From contig CAYOJW010000006.1 in assembly GCA_964404445.1 (NCBI GenBank), positions 229,638-293,637 of the forward strand: DNA of 64,000 nt, in the 5' to 3' direction. Position 1 is the stretch's first letter. Every line of letters begins with the position of its first letter. Origin of the DNA: UBA2336 sp964404445. Lineage in GTDB: Bacteria > Bacteroidota > Bacteroidia > Cytophagales > Cyclobacteriaceae. Both the position numbers and the translations under genes were made by a program. The notes beneath the pieces were generated by a model. The model was not told the origin of the DNA. It was given only the letters and a program-made list of their open reading frames with translations, and ran no database searches. Below are positions 25,932-34,637 of the stretch, piece after piece.

Positions 25932-25956
25932 CGACTTATATTTTAATACCTGTACG

Positions 25957-26445
25957 TTGACCGAAGAACAGCAACCATCGTTTGTAAAACTTGTTAATGA
26001 GAATCAGGGTCTGATTCACAAGGTTTGCATACTGTACGAAACCGACAGGGAGGCGCGCAACGATTTGTTCCAGGAAATTGTGCTCCAGCTATGGCGGTCG
26101 TACCCCACGTTTCGGGGCGAAGCCAAAATTACTACCTGGATGTACCGCATAGCCCTGAACACCGCCATTTCGGGCTTGCGCAAAAGCGGGCGTAAGGTAA
26201 AAACCCAGGAGTTGGAAGAGTATCACTTCAACATTTCCGATCATGCCGAAGATCATTTTGAAGACAACTGGCAAAAACTTCAATGGGCTATTCGCCAGCT
26301 TACGGAAATAGAACGCGCCATGATTATGATGGCGCTTGATGAAGTACCGTACGATGAGATTGCTGAAAATATCGGTATCAGTCAAAACAATGTGCGGGTG
26401 CGCATGAACCGCATCCGCGAAAAAATAAGAAACCTCATACATTGA
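25957..26445 (+). CDS. ECF-type RNA polymerase sigma factor
   Basis: 162 residues with sigma region 2 (D-L-F-Q-E-I-V-L-Q-L-W-R-S-Y-P-T-F-R, then T-W-M-Y-R-I-A-L-N) and region 4 (E-R-A-M-I-M-M-A-L, then I-A-E-N-I-G-I-S-Q-N-N-V-R-V-R-M-N-R). It directs polymerase to a special promoter set. The start is a TTG at 25957; no ATG is near and region 2 begins soon after, so the start is supported by alignment only. The next gene, a membrane protein, starts 6 bases downstream and may be its anti-sigma partner. Confidence 0.9.
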   Translation: MTEEQQPSFVKLVNENQGLIHKVCILYETDREARNDLFQEIVLQLWRSYPTFRGEAKITTWMYRIALNTAISGLRKSGRKVKTQELEEYHFNISDHAEDHFEDNWQKLQWAIRQLTEIERAMIMMALDEVPYDEIAENIGISQNNVRVRMNRIREKIRNLIH

Positions 26446-26451
26446 TTAAGT

Positions 26452-27057
26452 ATGGAACTGGAAGAACTGAAAGAAATATGGAAGGGGCATGGGTACGAAC
26501 CCAAACAGGAACAGGAAATCGCCCTGATGCTGAAAGGGCAGAGTAACTCTGTTATCACAAAACTGAAACGCAACGTTTGGTTCGAACTGATCTTTACCAT
26601 TGCCGGCAGCATAGCGTTAGGCGTTTATACATTTACGCTGGAGACAGGCGCCATGATGTGGACAATTATTTCGATGCTGGTGTTGTTTGTGGCCTTCCTG
26701 TTTTATTATGTAAAAAAACTCATATTGCTGCAACAGTTTGACGACTCAGCCGAAAACATTAAAGACAACCTGAAGCACCTGTACGAACGGTTAACAGTGT
26801 ATGTTAATTTTTATAAACGCAGTTACGCGGTGCTGTACCCGGTTTACTTTGGCCTGGGCGTTTTGTTCGGAGCGATGGAACGGGGCTTAGATAATTTTTT
26901 AGATCACCTCAGCGAACCGCGCACCCTGCTGATATTGGCCGGGTTAACGATTGTGTTTTTTATCTGCACCGTACTGGTCACGAATATTTACCTGAAAAAA
27001 CTGTACGGCAACCACATTGCCAGGCTTAAACAAATGCTTGACGATCTCCAGGGTTAG
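26452..27057 (+). CDS. Membrane protein, candidate anti-sigma or regulatory partner
   Basis: 201 residues with a cytosolic N-terminal 45 residues (E-L-E-E-L-K-E-I-W-K), two membrane helices at about 46-86, a helical linker, and two more at about 122-140 and 160-182. The start is 6 bases after the sigma factor stop, so both are co-transcribed. The N-terminal helical segment followed by membrane helices is a common anti-sigma layout in Bacteroidota, but no anti-sigma domain is recognised; the role is inference. Confidence 0.6.
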   Translation: MELEELKEIWKGHGYEPKQEQEIALMLKGQSNSVITKLKRNVWFELIFTIAGSIALGVYTFTLETGAMMWTIISMLVLFVAFLFYYVKKLILLQQFDDSAENIKDNLKHLYERLTVYVNFYKRSYAVLYPVYFGLGVLFGAMERGLDNFLDHLSEPRTLLILAGLTIVFFICTVLVTNIYLKKLYGNHIARLKQMLDDLQG

Positions 27058-27135
27058 CAACTTAGCCGAATGCCTGTTAACTTTCGGTGTGGTTGGCAGG
27101 TAAAGCTAATCTGTAAGGTTGTAACCCGCGTGAAC

Positions 27136-28032
27136 ATGATTCTCCAAAAGCTCGAATCACCTTTTCCGTATTATCTCAACGATGACCGGAAGAATACGGT
27201 TTTGTCGTTTGCCGTGGGGCTGTTTGTATTGGTGTTTCACCTCGTTTATCGAACGCAGGGCAATCCGGGTATTTCCTTAAACATTGCGCAAAAAGCCATG
27301 TTTGGTGGTATCACCTTTGCGGTGATGTTTTTTTACGTGGTACTGGTGCCGCGTATGTTTACGTTCGCTTTTTTAGATACTACCCGCTGGACGGTTAAAA
27401 AATACATCTTGCACGTATTGTGTATTTGCCTGACCATCGGCAGCATTAATGTGTTTGTCGATAAACTGTATGTCTGTCCGCAGTTATCGTGGGGAACGGT
27501 AATACTGCATGTATTGCAACAGGTTGTGCTTACGGGTATTACGCCTATTGCTATTATGACGATGTTGCTCAGGAACAACCTGTTACAGCAAAACTTAGAA
27601 AGCGCTATTAACGCTAACCGCGAAATCGATAAAATCAAAACACTGAAAACCGATGTGGTGAAAAGCTCGAATACGGTTACCATTTTTTCAGACACCAGCG
27701 AAACCCTGACCTTTAAGCTGTCGGATTTATTATTTATTGAGGCAGACGATAACTATTCGACCGTAATCTGGAAGAACGGTAGCGGTGTAGAAAAAAAATT
27801 GTTGCGCATTAACCTGAAAAACATTGAGCGCCAGCTTAATAACAGTTTTACCATCCGGTGTCACCGGTCGTACATTGTAAATGTACATGCCATCGCTACC
27901 ATATCGGGCAATGCCAATGGTTATAAACTCCACATCCGCGACAGCGAATTTGCCATTCCGGTATCGCGCCCGAAAGGCCGTGAAGTGATGGAAAAAATCA
28001 GCCAGGTGCGTAATGTGATGGAATCGTATTAA
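27136..28032 (+). CDS. Membrane-bound LytTR-family transcription regulator
   Basis: 298 residues starting MILQKLESPFPYY. An upstream ATG at 27070 would add 22 weak residues. Four hydrophobic segments occupy roughly 25-155, then a linker, then a LytTR DNA-binding domain (F-I-E-A-D-D-N-Y-S-T-V; F-I-R-C-H-R-S-Y-I-V-N; P-V-S-R) at about 205-295. LytTR proteins of this membrane-tethered kind occur widely in Bacteroidota and lack a receiver domain. It lies 78 bases past the candidate anti-sigma gene, and may be in the same unit. Confidence 0.88.
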   Translation: MILQKLESPFPYYLNDDRKNTVLSFAVGLFVLVFHLVYRTQGNPGISLNIAQKAMFGGITFAVMFFYVVLVPRMFTFAFLDTTRWTVKKYILHVLCICLTIGSINVFVDKLYVCPQLSWGTVILHVLQQVVLTGITPIAIMTMLLRNNLLQQNLESAINANREIDKIKTLKTDVVKSSNTVTIFSDTSETLTFKLSDLLFIEADDNYSTVIWKNGSGVEKKLLRINLKNIERQLNNSFTIRCHRSYIVNVHAIATISGNANGYKLHIRDSEFAIPVSRPKGREVMEKISQVRNVMESY

Positions 28033-28176
28033 CATCGGTTCACCCCAAGCCGCAACCATTCGCCCCACGGTACTGCTGGTAACCCCAAACACCTTTCTGT
28101 TAGCCTCAATCTGTTAAAAATTAAACTTTTTATATGCCTTGTGCCGTAATGTTGCTTAACCATAAACAGCACACTT

Positions 28177-28581
28177 ATGAAGAACGTAATCCTATCCATA
28201 GTTGTACTGGCGGTGTTGGCTTCATCGGCCATTGCCCAGGACAAAGCACTGCCCCGTACCGAGTACAGTGTTTCGCTTTCTGAAAACAGCATCGAAGTGA
28301 AATCCGGTGAATCGAAAGACATTACTGTAACCATTCTTCGCTCGAAATCTTATGCGAAAGCCGAGGCTAAACTGGGGCTTTCTTCAGCTTTGCCCGAAGG
28401 CATTACGGTAACGTATTCGCAAGCCGAAGGTTTGTTCGACAGCACCGTGGCAACGGTAACGGCTTCGCCCGAAGCGAAAACCGGTGAATACCAGATTATC
28501 CTTCGCACAACGGTTAATAATAAAATAAAAGGCTCTGTTGTGAAGTTAGTGGTAGGCGCTTCGTCAACGAATATTAATTAA
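28177..28581 (+). CDS. Secreted protein of unknown function
   Basis: 134 residues with a signal peptide (cut near A-I-A-Q at 20-21). The mature 113 residues are beta-rich with alternating strands (I-E-V-K-S-G-E-S-K-D-I-T-V-T-I; G-E-Y-Q-I-I-L-R-T-T-V) like an immunoglobulin-type sandwich. No family name is offered. The spacer after it (28582-28718) shows no gene. Confidence 0.6.
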   Translation: MKNVILSIVVLAVLASSAIAQDKALPRTEYSVSLSENSIEVKSGESKDITVTILRSKSYAKAEAKLGLSSALPEGITVTYSQAEGLFDSTVATVTASPEAKTGEYQIILRTTVNNKIKGSVVKLVVGASSTNIN

Positions 28582-28718
28582 CTGATTCGACAATTTGAAG
28601 ATCAGGCTTGAGGTAAGGTAATGGTCATCTTCAAGTTACCGGATTATCAAATTTTCAAATTATTCTTTCAGGTTAAAAAAAATCGGTGAGATTTGCAGTT
28701 CATCTGAACATCATCACC

Positions 28719-29480
28719 ATGAAGAGAATTACGGTTTTCCTGTTTCTTATCGGTTTTTCGGTTTCGGCTTTTGGCTGGGGCGCTACCGGCCATCGTGCTG
28801 TCGGTTACATTGCCGATAAACACCTGACCAAAAAAGCACGTAAAGCCCTCGAACGCATTTTACAGGGACAACCGCTGGCCATGACCGGCCCGTGGATGGA
28901 CGATATTAAATCCGATTCATTATATAATCACACGCACGACTGGCACTGGGTTACCATTCAAAAAGGTGAAACGTACGATCAGTCGGTAAAAAATCCGAAA
29001 GGGGATATTATCCAGACCCTTGAGCGGATCATTGCAGAATTGAAATCGAAAAAACTTAGTCCGCAACAGGAGGCTGAACACGTAAAAATGCTCGTACACT
29101 TGGTGGGCGACATTCACCAGCCGTTGCACGTTGGCTTTGGAAACGACCAGGGAGGTAATGCCGTGAAAGTTACCTGGTTTGGCGGTAACAGTAATTTGCA
29201 TCGCGTGTGGGACAGCGATATGATTGACGGATCGAAACTGAGCTACACCGAGCTTGCCGAAGCCCTGCCCAAACCCGATGCCGTGCGTATCAAAACATTG
29301 CAAAGCGCTTCGGTGCGCGATTGGGCTGACGAAAGCCGTGCTTACCACGACCAGGTATATGCCTACGGTAATGGTAAGCTGGGGTATGCGTACAACTACA
29401 AAAACTTTAACTTAGCATTACAGCGTATTTCGGAAGCCGGTGTGCGTTTGGCCGGTGTGCTGAACCAGATTTATGGATAG
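28719..29480 (+). CDS. Secreted S1/P1-type zinc nuclease
   Basis: 253 residues from the ATG at 28719 (an ATG-like start at 28686 is less likely). A signal peptide ends at A-F-G so the mature chain begins with W-G-A-T-G-H-R: the N-terminal Trp and first His of the P1 zinc cluster. Further ligands are seen in H-D-W-H, L-V-H-L-V-G-D-I-H-Q-P-L-H and R-V-W-D. P1 nucleases cut single-stranded DNA and RNA, releasing nucleotides and phosphate outside the cell. Single gene, convergent with the next one. Confidence 0.92.
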   Translation: MKRITVFLFLIGFSVSAFGWGATGHRAVGYIADKHLTKKARKALERILQGQPLAMTGPWMDDIKSDSLYNHTHDWHWVTIQKGETYDQSVKNPKGDIIQTLERIIAELKSKKLSPQQEAEHVKMLVHLVGDIHQPLHVGFGNDQGGNAVKVTWFGGNSNLHRVWDSDMIDGSKLSYTELAEALPKPDAVRIKTLQSASVRDWADESRAYHDQVYAYGNGKLGYAYNYKNFNLALQRISEAGVRLAGVLNQIYG

Positions 29481-29497
29481 AACGTACTTGTACTGAG

Positions 29498-29929
29498 TTA
29501 TTTCTTCTTCGTAGCCGGATATTTTTTCTTCAGGGCTTTAACCGATTGATCAATGATCTGTTCGAGTACAGTTAAATTGATGTCGTCAAGTTTTTTAATG
29601 TAGATACAACCCTTGGTTGCCTTATGCTTGCCTAACGTGTCTAACAACGGATTGGGTTTGTCCGAAACAGGCATGGCGTACACCGAAATATTTTGTTTAC
29701 GGGGCGAGAACCCTGTCAGGCACGCATGGCCTGAGTGGCCGCTGTCGTAGGTGTAGTGGTATTCGCCAAACCCTACAATGCTGGTTCCCCACATTTTGGG
29801 TGCCGAGCCGGTGATCTTCTTCATGAGCTTCATTAACACCGTGCAGTCGTCACGCATTTGTTCGCTGGCTACGTTACCGATAAAATCAGTAACCGATTGT
29901 TGAGTGGGTTTGGTTTTTTGTTCGGCCAT
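29498..29929 (-). CDS. DUF1801 domain protein
   Basis: 143 residues from MAEQKTKPTQQ; an ATG at 30016 would add 29 unlikely residues. The core M-W-G-T-S-I-V-G-F-G-E-Y-H-Y-T-Y and G-K-H-K-A-T-K-G-C-I-Y-I-K-K-L-D match the DUF1801 fold (YdhG-like), a small soluble domain with no firm function. The C-terminus is Lys-rich. Convergent with the nuclease gene, 17 bases apart. Confidence 0.85.
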   Translation of the reverse strand: MAEQKTKPTQQSVTDFIGNVASEQMRDDCTVLMKLMKKITGSAPKMWGTSIVGFGEYHYTYDSGHSGHACLTGFSPRKQNISVYAMPVSDKPNPLLDTLGKHKATKGCIYIKKLDDINLTVLEQIIDQSVKALKKKYPATKKK

Positions 29930-30245
29930 AGCAGGGTAATTTACCATAGCGAAGATAAGTGATATTTTCGGTCGGAATAAAGATTTGCATACAAACGTTC
30001 GGATAGAAGATGACAAAAATCAATCCCCTAACAGGTGTTATTTATCAGCTTTACAGATGAACAATGCGTTGCCATAGGCTACCTTTACGCTGCGTATTTC
30101 AAAGCGGATTTCTACTCTGTTCAGGTCAGTTTAAATTCTCTACTTTGTAAGTTCTTCACCGTACAATCCGTCTTGTAACGGATTCAAGTTGACTGAAACG
30201 TTCTGTTAAACATTTGCCTGATCGGTTAATCTTAAACGTATTGTT

Positions 30246-31310
30246 ATGCGTGCTGTAATTATCGGAACGGGAAGCTGCATTCCCGAAGTAAAAGTTGTCA
30301 ATGCTTCGTTTGGCGATCATGTATTTTTTGAAAAAGACGGTGAGAAACTATCCAGGAGTATGCCGGGTGTTATTGAAAAATTCAGCACCATTACGGGCAT
30401 TCGCGAAAGGCGTTATGCACGGCATAATCAATGTGCATCTGATCTCGGGTTTCTTGCGGCTGAAGATGCGATTGCATCATCGGGTATTGATCGTGAAACA
30501 CTCGACTACCTGATTGTTGCCCATAATTTTGGGGATGTGGCGTTCCAATCTAACCGGTCGAGCTTAGTGCCTTCGCTGGCCTCGCGGGTTAAAGCATTGT
30601 TAAAAATCAGCAACCCTGATTGTGTGGCATACGATCTTCCCTTCGGATGTCCCGGCTGGCTGGAAGGTCTCATACAGGCCAATGCTTACATCCGCGCAGG
30701 CGATGCAAAGCGATGCCTGATTATCGGAGCCGAAACATTATCCCGTGTTATCGATCCACACGATAAAGATTCGATGATTTACAGTGACGGCAGCGGTGCT
30801 GTAATTGTTGAGGCACGTGAAGAAGAATCGGGCATCGTTTCGTGGAAAACCCAAACACATGCCATTGAACACGCTGCGTTGCTGCACATGGGCAGTTCTT
30901 ACGCACCTTTTACGGAAAATCAAAACGACCTCTTTTTAAAAATGAACGGACGAAAGGTGTACGAGTTTGCCCTGAACCATGTTCCCACGGTGATTAAAAC
31001 CGTATTGGATAAAGCAGGCGTAAACATTTTGGCTGTTAATAAGGTGCTTATTCACCAGGCCAACGATAAAATGGATACTGCAATTTTAGAACGTCTTTTT
31101 AAACTGTATGGGTATGAGTCTGTACCCGACAACATCATGCCAATGACTATTGGCTGGCTCGGCAATAGTTCGGTAGCAACCTTGCCCACCTTGCTCGATC
31201 TTATTTTAAAAGGAAAGATGCCCGGCCATGCTATTGCAAAAGGCGACACGCTCATGTTTGCATCGGTAGGAGCGGGGATGAACATTAATGCCGCATTGTA
31301 CAGGGTTTAA
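30246..31310 (+). CDS. FabH-like 3-oxoacyl-ACP synthase III
   Basis: 354 residues of the thiolase fold. The catalytic Cys is in L-P-F-G-C-P-G-W near 135, the His in V-L-I-H-Q-A-N near 270 and the Asn in W-L-G-N-S-S near 307, a full KAS III triad. Such enzymes join an acyl-CoA to malonyl-ACP to start fatty-acid or related chains. Differences from FabH (an F-G-D-H-V-F insert near the N-terminus) suggest a specialised starter unit. It is single-gene, so the pathway cannot be read from context. Confidence 0.88.
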   Translation: MRAVIIGTGSCIPEVKVVNASFGDHVFFEKDGEKLSRSMPGVIEKFSTITGIRERRYARHNQCASDLGFLAAEDAIASSGIDRETLDYLIVAHNFGDVAFQSNRSSLVPSLASRVKALLKISNPDCVAYDLPFGCPGWLEGLIQANAYIRAGDAKRCLIIGAETLSRVIDPHDKDSMIYSDGSGAVIVEAREEESGIVSWKTQTHAIEHAALLHMGSSYAPFTENQNDLFLKMNGRKVYEFALNHVPTVIKTVLDKAGVNILAVNKVLIHQANDKMDTAILERLFKLYGYESVPDNIMPMTIGWLGNSSVATLPTLLDLILKGKMPGHAIAKGDTLMFASVGAGMNINAALYRV

Positions 31311-31315
31311 CAGTG

Positions 31316-31439
31316 GGTTTTGATGGAGGCATTACACAGGCGCAATTAACTCCCGAACGATGTAGTAGCGTTCGAAACCGAACGTGGCCTGAAAGGATTA
31401 CAGACCAAAGATGTACGGCTTACAAAAGTTAGCAGATAA
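31316..31439 (+). pseudogene. Decayed C-terminal half of a cold-shock-domain protein
   Basis: Two frames together read G-F-D-G-G-I-T-Q-A-Q-L-T-P-E, then (after a two-base loss near 31356) D-V-V-A-F-E-T-E-R-G-L-K-G-L-Q, stopping at 31437-31439. The second piece matches the last strands of cold-shock domains, as in the intact gene opposite (D-E-V-E-Y-E-V-E-H-G-K-K-G-L). The RNA-binding K-G-F-G-F half is gone. It shows that a second csp copy once lay here. Confidence 0.45.
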
Positions 31440-31441
31440 AG

Positions 31442-31471
31442 AAAAAGCTCCGCGTGTGCAGAGCTTTTTTT
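31442..31471. terminator. Bidirectional terminator between fabH-like and csp genes
   Basis: AAAAAGCTC (31442-31450) pairs with GAGCTTTTT around a ten-base loop. A and T runs on both sides let it work for both converging transcripts. Confidence 0.7.
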
Positions 31472-31493
31472 ATGGAAAGGCTTACCGTATGGA

Positions 31494-31685
31494 TTAGCAG
31501 GCCAATTTTACCCTGACAGCGTTCAGGCCTTTTTTGCCATGCTCAACTTCGTATTCAACTTCATCCCTTTCGCGGATGTCATCGATCAGACCTGATATGT
31601 GAACAAAAATGTCCTCACTTGAATCAACCGGTTTAATGAAGCCAAAACCTTTGTCTTCATTGAAAAATTTTACTGTTCCTTGCAT
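31494..31685 (-). CDS. Cold-shock protein (CspA family)
   Basis: 63 residues beginning M-Q-G-T-V-K-F-F-N at 31685; an ATG at 31739 is not used. RNP1 K-G-F-G-F-I and RNP2 D-I-F-V-H-I are intact. CSDs bind single-stranded RNA/DNA and melt RNA structure at low temperature. The candidate promoter at 31853-31860 would give a leader of about 155 bases, typical of cold-shock mRNAs with regulated structure. Confidence 0.95.
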   Translation of the reverse strand: MQGTVKFFNEDKGFGFIKPVDSSEDIFVHISGLIDDIRERDEVEYEVEHGKKGLNAVRVKLAC

Positions 31686-31852
31686 TATTAATTTGTTAAA
31701 TGATAAAATAAGTTGCACGTAAGCATTCAGCAAACTCACGTATCACGAAAACTCTGTTATGTTCTTATTCCTGAAACGGAATGAAGGGTAACGAATGATG
31801 ATGAAATGAAGGCGGAAGCCCGCCACGTATTCCTAAAAACTTAATTGCGCAG

Positions 31853-31860
31853 CAAATGTA
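31853..31860 (-). promoter_or_regulatory. -7 promoter element of the cold-shock gene (TACATTTG)
   Basis: Reads TACATTTG on the minus strand, between the upstream gene's stop and csp. It implies a leader of about 155 bases. No -33 TTG at normal spacing was found. Confidence 0.5.
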
Positions 31861-31890
31861 CCGTTAATAAAACGGATTTCCTATTAAACT

Positions 31891-32232
31891 TTACAAAGTT
31901 TCGGCAAGGGCTATTTGCAGTCTGTAATCGCGTGTTAGGGTAAATTGGTAGGTGTGCTGTTCCATCAGTTCCGATGCCTTTTTGGATAAGGTTAATACAT
32001 AGAGCAGATCGTTGGCAATAACGGAGTCTTTCAACGTGCTCAGGGGTTTTCCGTGAAAAGCCTTAAAGGTAAAGGCCAGTCCCTTTTTTTCTTTCACTCC
32101 GGGCGACTTCACTTCGTGCATAAACAGTTTGTATTCTTGCGGATTAGCCTGGGCATCCACCATCATCTTGAGCAGCACGGGTCGGTATTTGTTCCACAAC
32201 GGCAAGTAGGGTGAAGAAAAAGTTTTGTCCAT
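31891..32232 (-). CDS. Hypothetical protein downstream of the sigma factor
   Basis: 113 residues, soluble and mixed alpha/beta (L-W-N-K-Y-R-P-V-L-L-K-M-M, then Y-Q-F-T-L-T-R-D-Y-R-L-Q-I). No family recognised. It starts 27 bases after the sigma factor stop on the same strand and is likely co-transcribed with it and the desaturase. A role linked to the sigma factor is only a guess. Confidence 0.65.
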   Translation of the reverse strand: MDKTFSSPYLPLWNKYRPVLLKMMVDAQANPQEYKLFMHEVKSPGVKEKKGLAFTFKAFHGKPLSTLKDSVIANDLLYVLTLSKKASELMEQHTYQFTLTRDYRLQIALAETL

Positions 32233-32259
32233 GGTTGTATATAAGTTAATGTGTAAAAA

Positions 32260-33123
32260 CTATCCCAGATATGATTTAAGGGTATTGCTTCTGAATTTGT
32301 GGCGCAGTTGCCGGGTTGCTTTTTCTTTGATTTGCCGAACGCGCTCGCACGTGATGCCAAACTTCTTACCGATTTCTTCCAGCGATAAAGCTACTTTTTC
32401 GTTCAGCCCGAAATAATCTGAAATGATTTCGGCTTCGCGATGGGTTAACGTAGCCAATACACGTGAAACTTCGTGCCTCAGCGATGCATCCATCAGGCCG
32501 GCATCGGGCGTATTTTCCGATACGTTTTCGAGTACATCCAGCAATCCGTTTCCATCCTCTTCGGCAAAAGGCGCATCGACCGATACATGCCTGCCGGTTT
32601 GCTGCATGGTAATACGCATCTGGTCGATGGGAACGTCCAGCACCGTGGCTAATTCTTCATCGGTTGGCTCGCGCTGAAATTTTTGCTCCAGTTCGGCAAA
32701 TGTTTTGAGCATCTTGTTAACCGAACCGATGCGGTTCAGGGGCAGCCGCACAATGCGCGACTGTTCGGCCAATGCCTGCATGATCGACTGGCGGATCCAC
32801 CATACGGCATACGAGATAAATTTAAAGCCACGGGTTTCATCGAAACGCATGGCAGCTTTGATCAGCCCCAGGTTGCCTTCATTGATCAGGTCGCCTAATG
32901 TAAGGCTGTTATGCTTAAACTGTTTGGCTACCGAAACTACAAACCGGAGGTTGGCTTTGGTAAGTTTTTCAAGCGCTGCCTGGTCGCCCTGGCGGATGCG
33001 CCTGGCAAGATCGGCTTCCATGTCGGCAGTAATCATTGATACTTTGCCAATCTCGTGCAGGTATTTATCGAGCGAAAGCGATTCGCGGTTGGTGATCTGC
33101 TTGGTGATCTTTAATTGTCTCAT
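32260..33123 (-). CDS. RpoD-type (group 1/2) sigma factor, possibly a second copy
   Basis: 287 residues with all sigma-70 parts: region 1.2 (L-S-L-D-K-Y-L-H-E-I-G), region 2 (D-L-I-N-E-G-N-L-G-L-I-K-A, then F-I-S-Y-A-V-W-W-I-R-Q-S-I), region 3 and region 4.2 (C-E-R-V-R-Q-I-K-E-K-A). It shares the short Bacteroidota form without region 1.1. Positions that are nearly constant in the housekeeping RpoD differ, for example I-T-C-E-R for L-T-R-E-R and a divergent C-terminus, so it may be an alternative paralogue. Overlap with the desaturase operon suggests a stress or membrane role. Confidence 0.9.
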   Translation of the reverse strand: MRQLKITKQITNRESLSLDKYLHEIGKVSMITADMEADLARRIRQGDQAALEKLTKANLRFVVSVAKQFKHNSLTLGDLINEGNLGLIKAAMRFDETRGFKFISYAVWWIRQSIMQALAEQSRIVRLPLNRIGSVNKMLKTFAELEQKFQREPTDEELATVLDVPIDQMRITMQQTGRHVSVDAPFAEEDGNGLLDVLENVSENTPDAGLMDASLRHEVSRVLATLTHREAEIISDYFGLNEKVALSLEEIGKKFGITCERVRQIKEKATRQLRHKFRSNTLKSYLG

Positions 33124-33138
33124 TCGGTTACGGATTTT

Positions 33139-34242
33139 TTACGCTGCTTGCTCTGGCCTTACGCCTAATTGTTTGAGCAAGCGTGCGTGGCCGGCTAATG
33201 CACCCAGAAAGGTGCGCGAACTTTTGTACGGCAATCCAAACTCAAGAGCAGTTTCTTTTACGATCCCTGCTATTTTCCGGTAATGTACATGGCAGATATT
33301 CGGGAAAAGATGGTGTTCGATTTGAAAATTCAATCCACCCACATACCACGAGAACCAGCGGCTTTTGTTGCCGAAGTTTGTGGTGGTGAGCAATTGATGT
33401 ACAGCCCAGTTGTTTTCTAAGGTTAATTCTTCATTGGGCAACGGATATTCCGTTCCTTCAATTACGTGTGCCGGCTGAAAAATGATGGCCAGAATAAAGC
33501 CGGCAATGTAATGCATGATTATAATACCTAATACGATATGCCACCACAATAGCGGAGTGAGCAACAGCGGCATCACAAAAATATACCCGATATACCCGGC
33601 TTTTGAAAGGATAAGGATGATCCACTCACGTTTAATGCTCATGTTATGGCGTTTAGCAAGCCCGTTTTTATCGTACTTAACTAAGCGCGTAAAGTCGCTT
33701 ACAAACATCCATACAAGTGTCATCAATCCGTATAAAAACCAGGCGTAGATAAACTGGTATTGATGCATACGTTTCCAGGACGAATGCGGTGAAAGCCTCA
33801 GCACACCCCGGGGGCTGATGTCTTCGTCTTCTTCGTGTACGTTGGTATAGGTATGGTGCATTACGTTATGTTGCATTTTCCAGTTAAAGGCATTCGCACC
33901 AATCAGGTTCATGGAGTAACCGATCACCGAATTAAGCCAGCGTTTGGATGAATACGCGCCATGGTTGGCATCGTGCATCACCGACAGGCCAATACCGGCC
34001 AGCCCCAGGCTCATCACAACTACCAGGGCCAACAGCCCGGGCACTCCGGTTACGGTTCCGCTTATGATGAGTGCGTACGGAACAAAATACAGGCTAAACA
34101 TGACTATGGTTTTAATAACCATTTCAAGATTGCCGTGCCGCGCAAGGTCGTTTGTCTTGAAATACTCCTGTACACGCTTGTTTAGCGTAACCGAGAAATT
34201 CCGTTGTGCGGAAGAAAAGGATAAAGTTTTTTTTATAGCCAT
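33139..34242 (-). CDS. Membrane fatty-acid desaturase
   Basis: 367 residues with four or more membrane segments. The three histidine boxes are intact: H90-D-A-N-H94, H-N-V-M-H-H at 125-130 and Q-I-E-H-H near 308. They bind the di-iron centre that introduces double bonds into acyl chains. The closest recognised type is the acyl-lipid/linoleoyl-CoA desaturase family. Gene end is 15 bases from the sigma factor start, so the two are co-transcribed; cold-induced membrane fluidity is a reasonable inference. Confidence 0.93.
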   Translation of the reverse strand: MAIKKTLSFSSAQRNFSVTLNKRVQEYFKTNDLARHGNLEMVIKTIVMFSLYFVPYALIISGTVTGVPGLLALVVVMSLGLAGIGLSVMHDANHGAYSSKRWLNSVIGYSMNLIGANAFNWKMQHNVMHHTYTNVHEEDEDISPRGVLRLSPHSSWKRMHQYQFIYAWFLYGLMTLVWMFVSDFTRLVKYDKNGLAKRHNMSIKREWIILILSKAGYIGYIFVMPLLLTPLLWWHIVLGIIIMHYIAGFILAIIFQPAHVIEGTEYPLPNEELTLENNWAVHQLLTTTNFGNKSRWFSWYVGGLNFQIEHHLFPNICHVHYRKIAGIVKETALEFGLPYKSSRTFLGALAGHARLLKQLGVRPEQAA

Positions 34243-34302
34243 AAATACGCAAGCACCGGCAATGGCGGTGAAACTATCAATTAATAAAATCTGGCAAGAG
34301 GT

Positions 34303-34449
34303 ATGATCTTTCCAAAGAAGATGCCCGTTAACAGGATTCAGGAATTGAGCAATAAAGGTACGGATTTTAGCGGACTTATTGTGCTGAAATTCGGGGACTG
34401 CAGCCTGCGGGAAAAACCTCTGCTTTACGCGCTGTACTGTTTATGGTAG
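34303..34449 (+). other. Spacer 34243-34637 with a possible 48-codon small ORF
   Basis: This near-400-base spacer lies between the desaturase start and tRNA-Arg. It holds an ATG-initiated frame of 48 residues (34303 to TAG 34449), with AAGAGG seven bases ahead, ending in C-S-L-R-E-K-P and a Leu/Tyr-rich tail. A TACCTTTA sequence on the minus strand at 34353-34360 could be a desaturase -7 element. Nothing else is recognised. Confidence 0.25.
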
Positions 34450-34603
34450 CAGTTTGTTGCAAAGCAACCGCAGTTAACCACTAATTGAGAAGCCGCTTAC
34501 GAAAGCTAACGTGAGATATTTCTTTTGGAACTGCGGTACAGTTTAACGGTACAGGTAATCTAAAAAATGGGGTGAAAGGCAGAAGTTATCATCGCATGAA
34601 AAT

Positions 34604-34636
34604 AAAAAAGCCCGATTTCATGAAGGGAAATCAGGC
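34604..34636 (-). terminator. Rho-independent terminator of tRNA-Arg
   Basis: On the minus strand GCCTGATTTC pairs with GAAATCGGGC (one mismatch) and is followed by TTTTTT. It begins two bases after the encoded CCA. Confidence 0.8.
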
Positions 34637-34637
34637 G

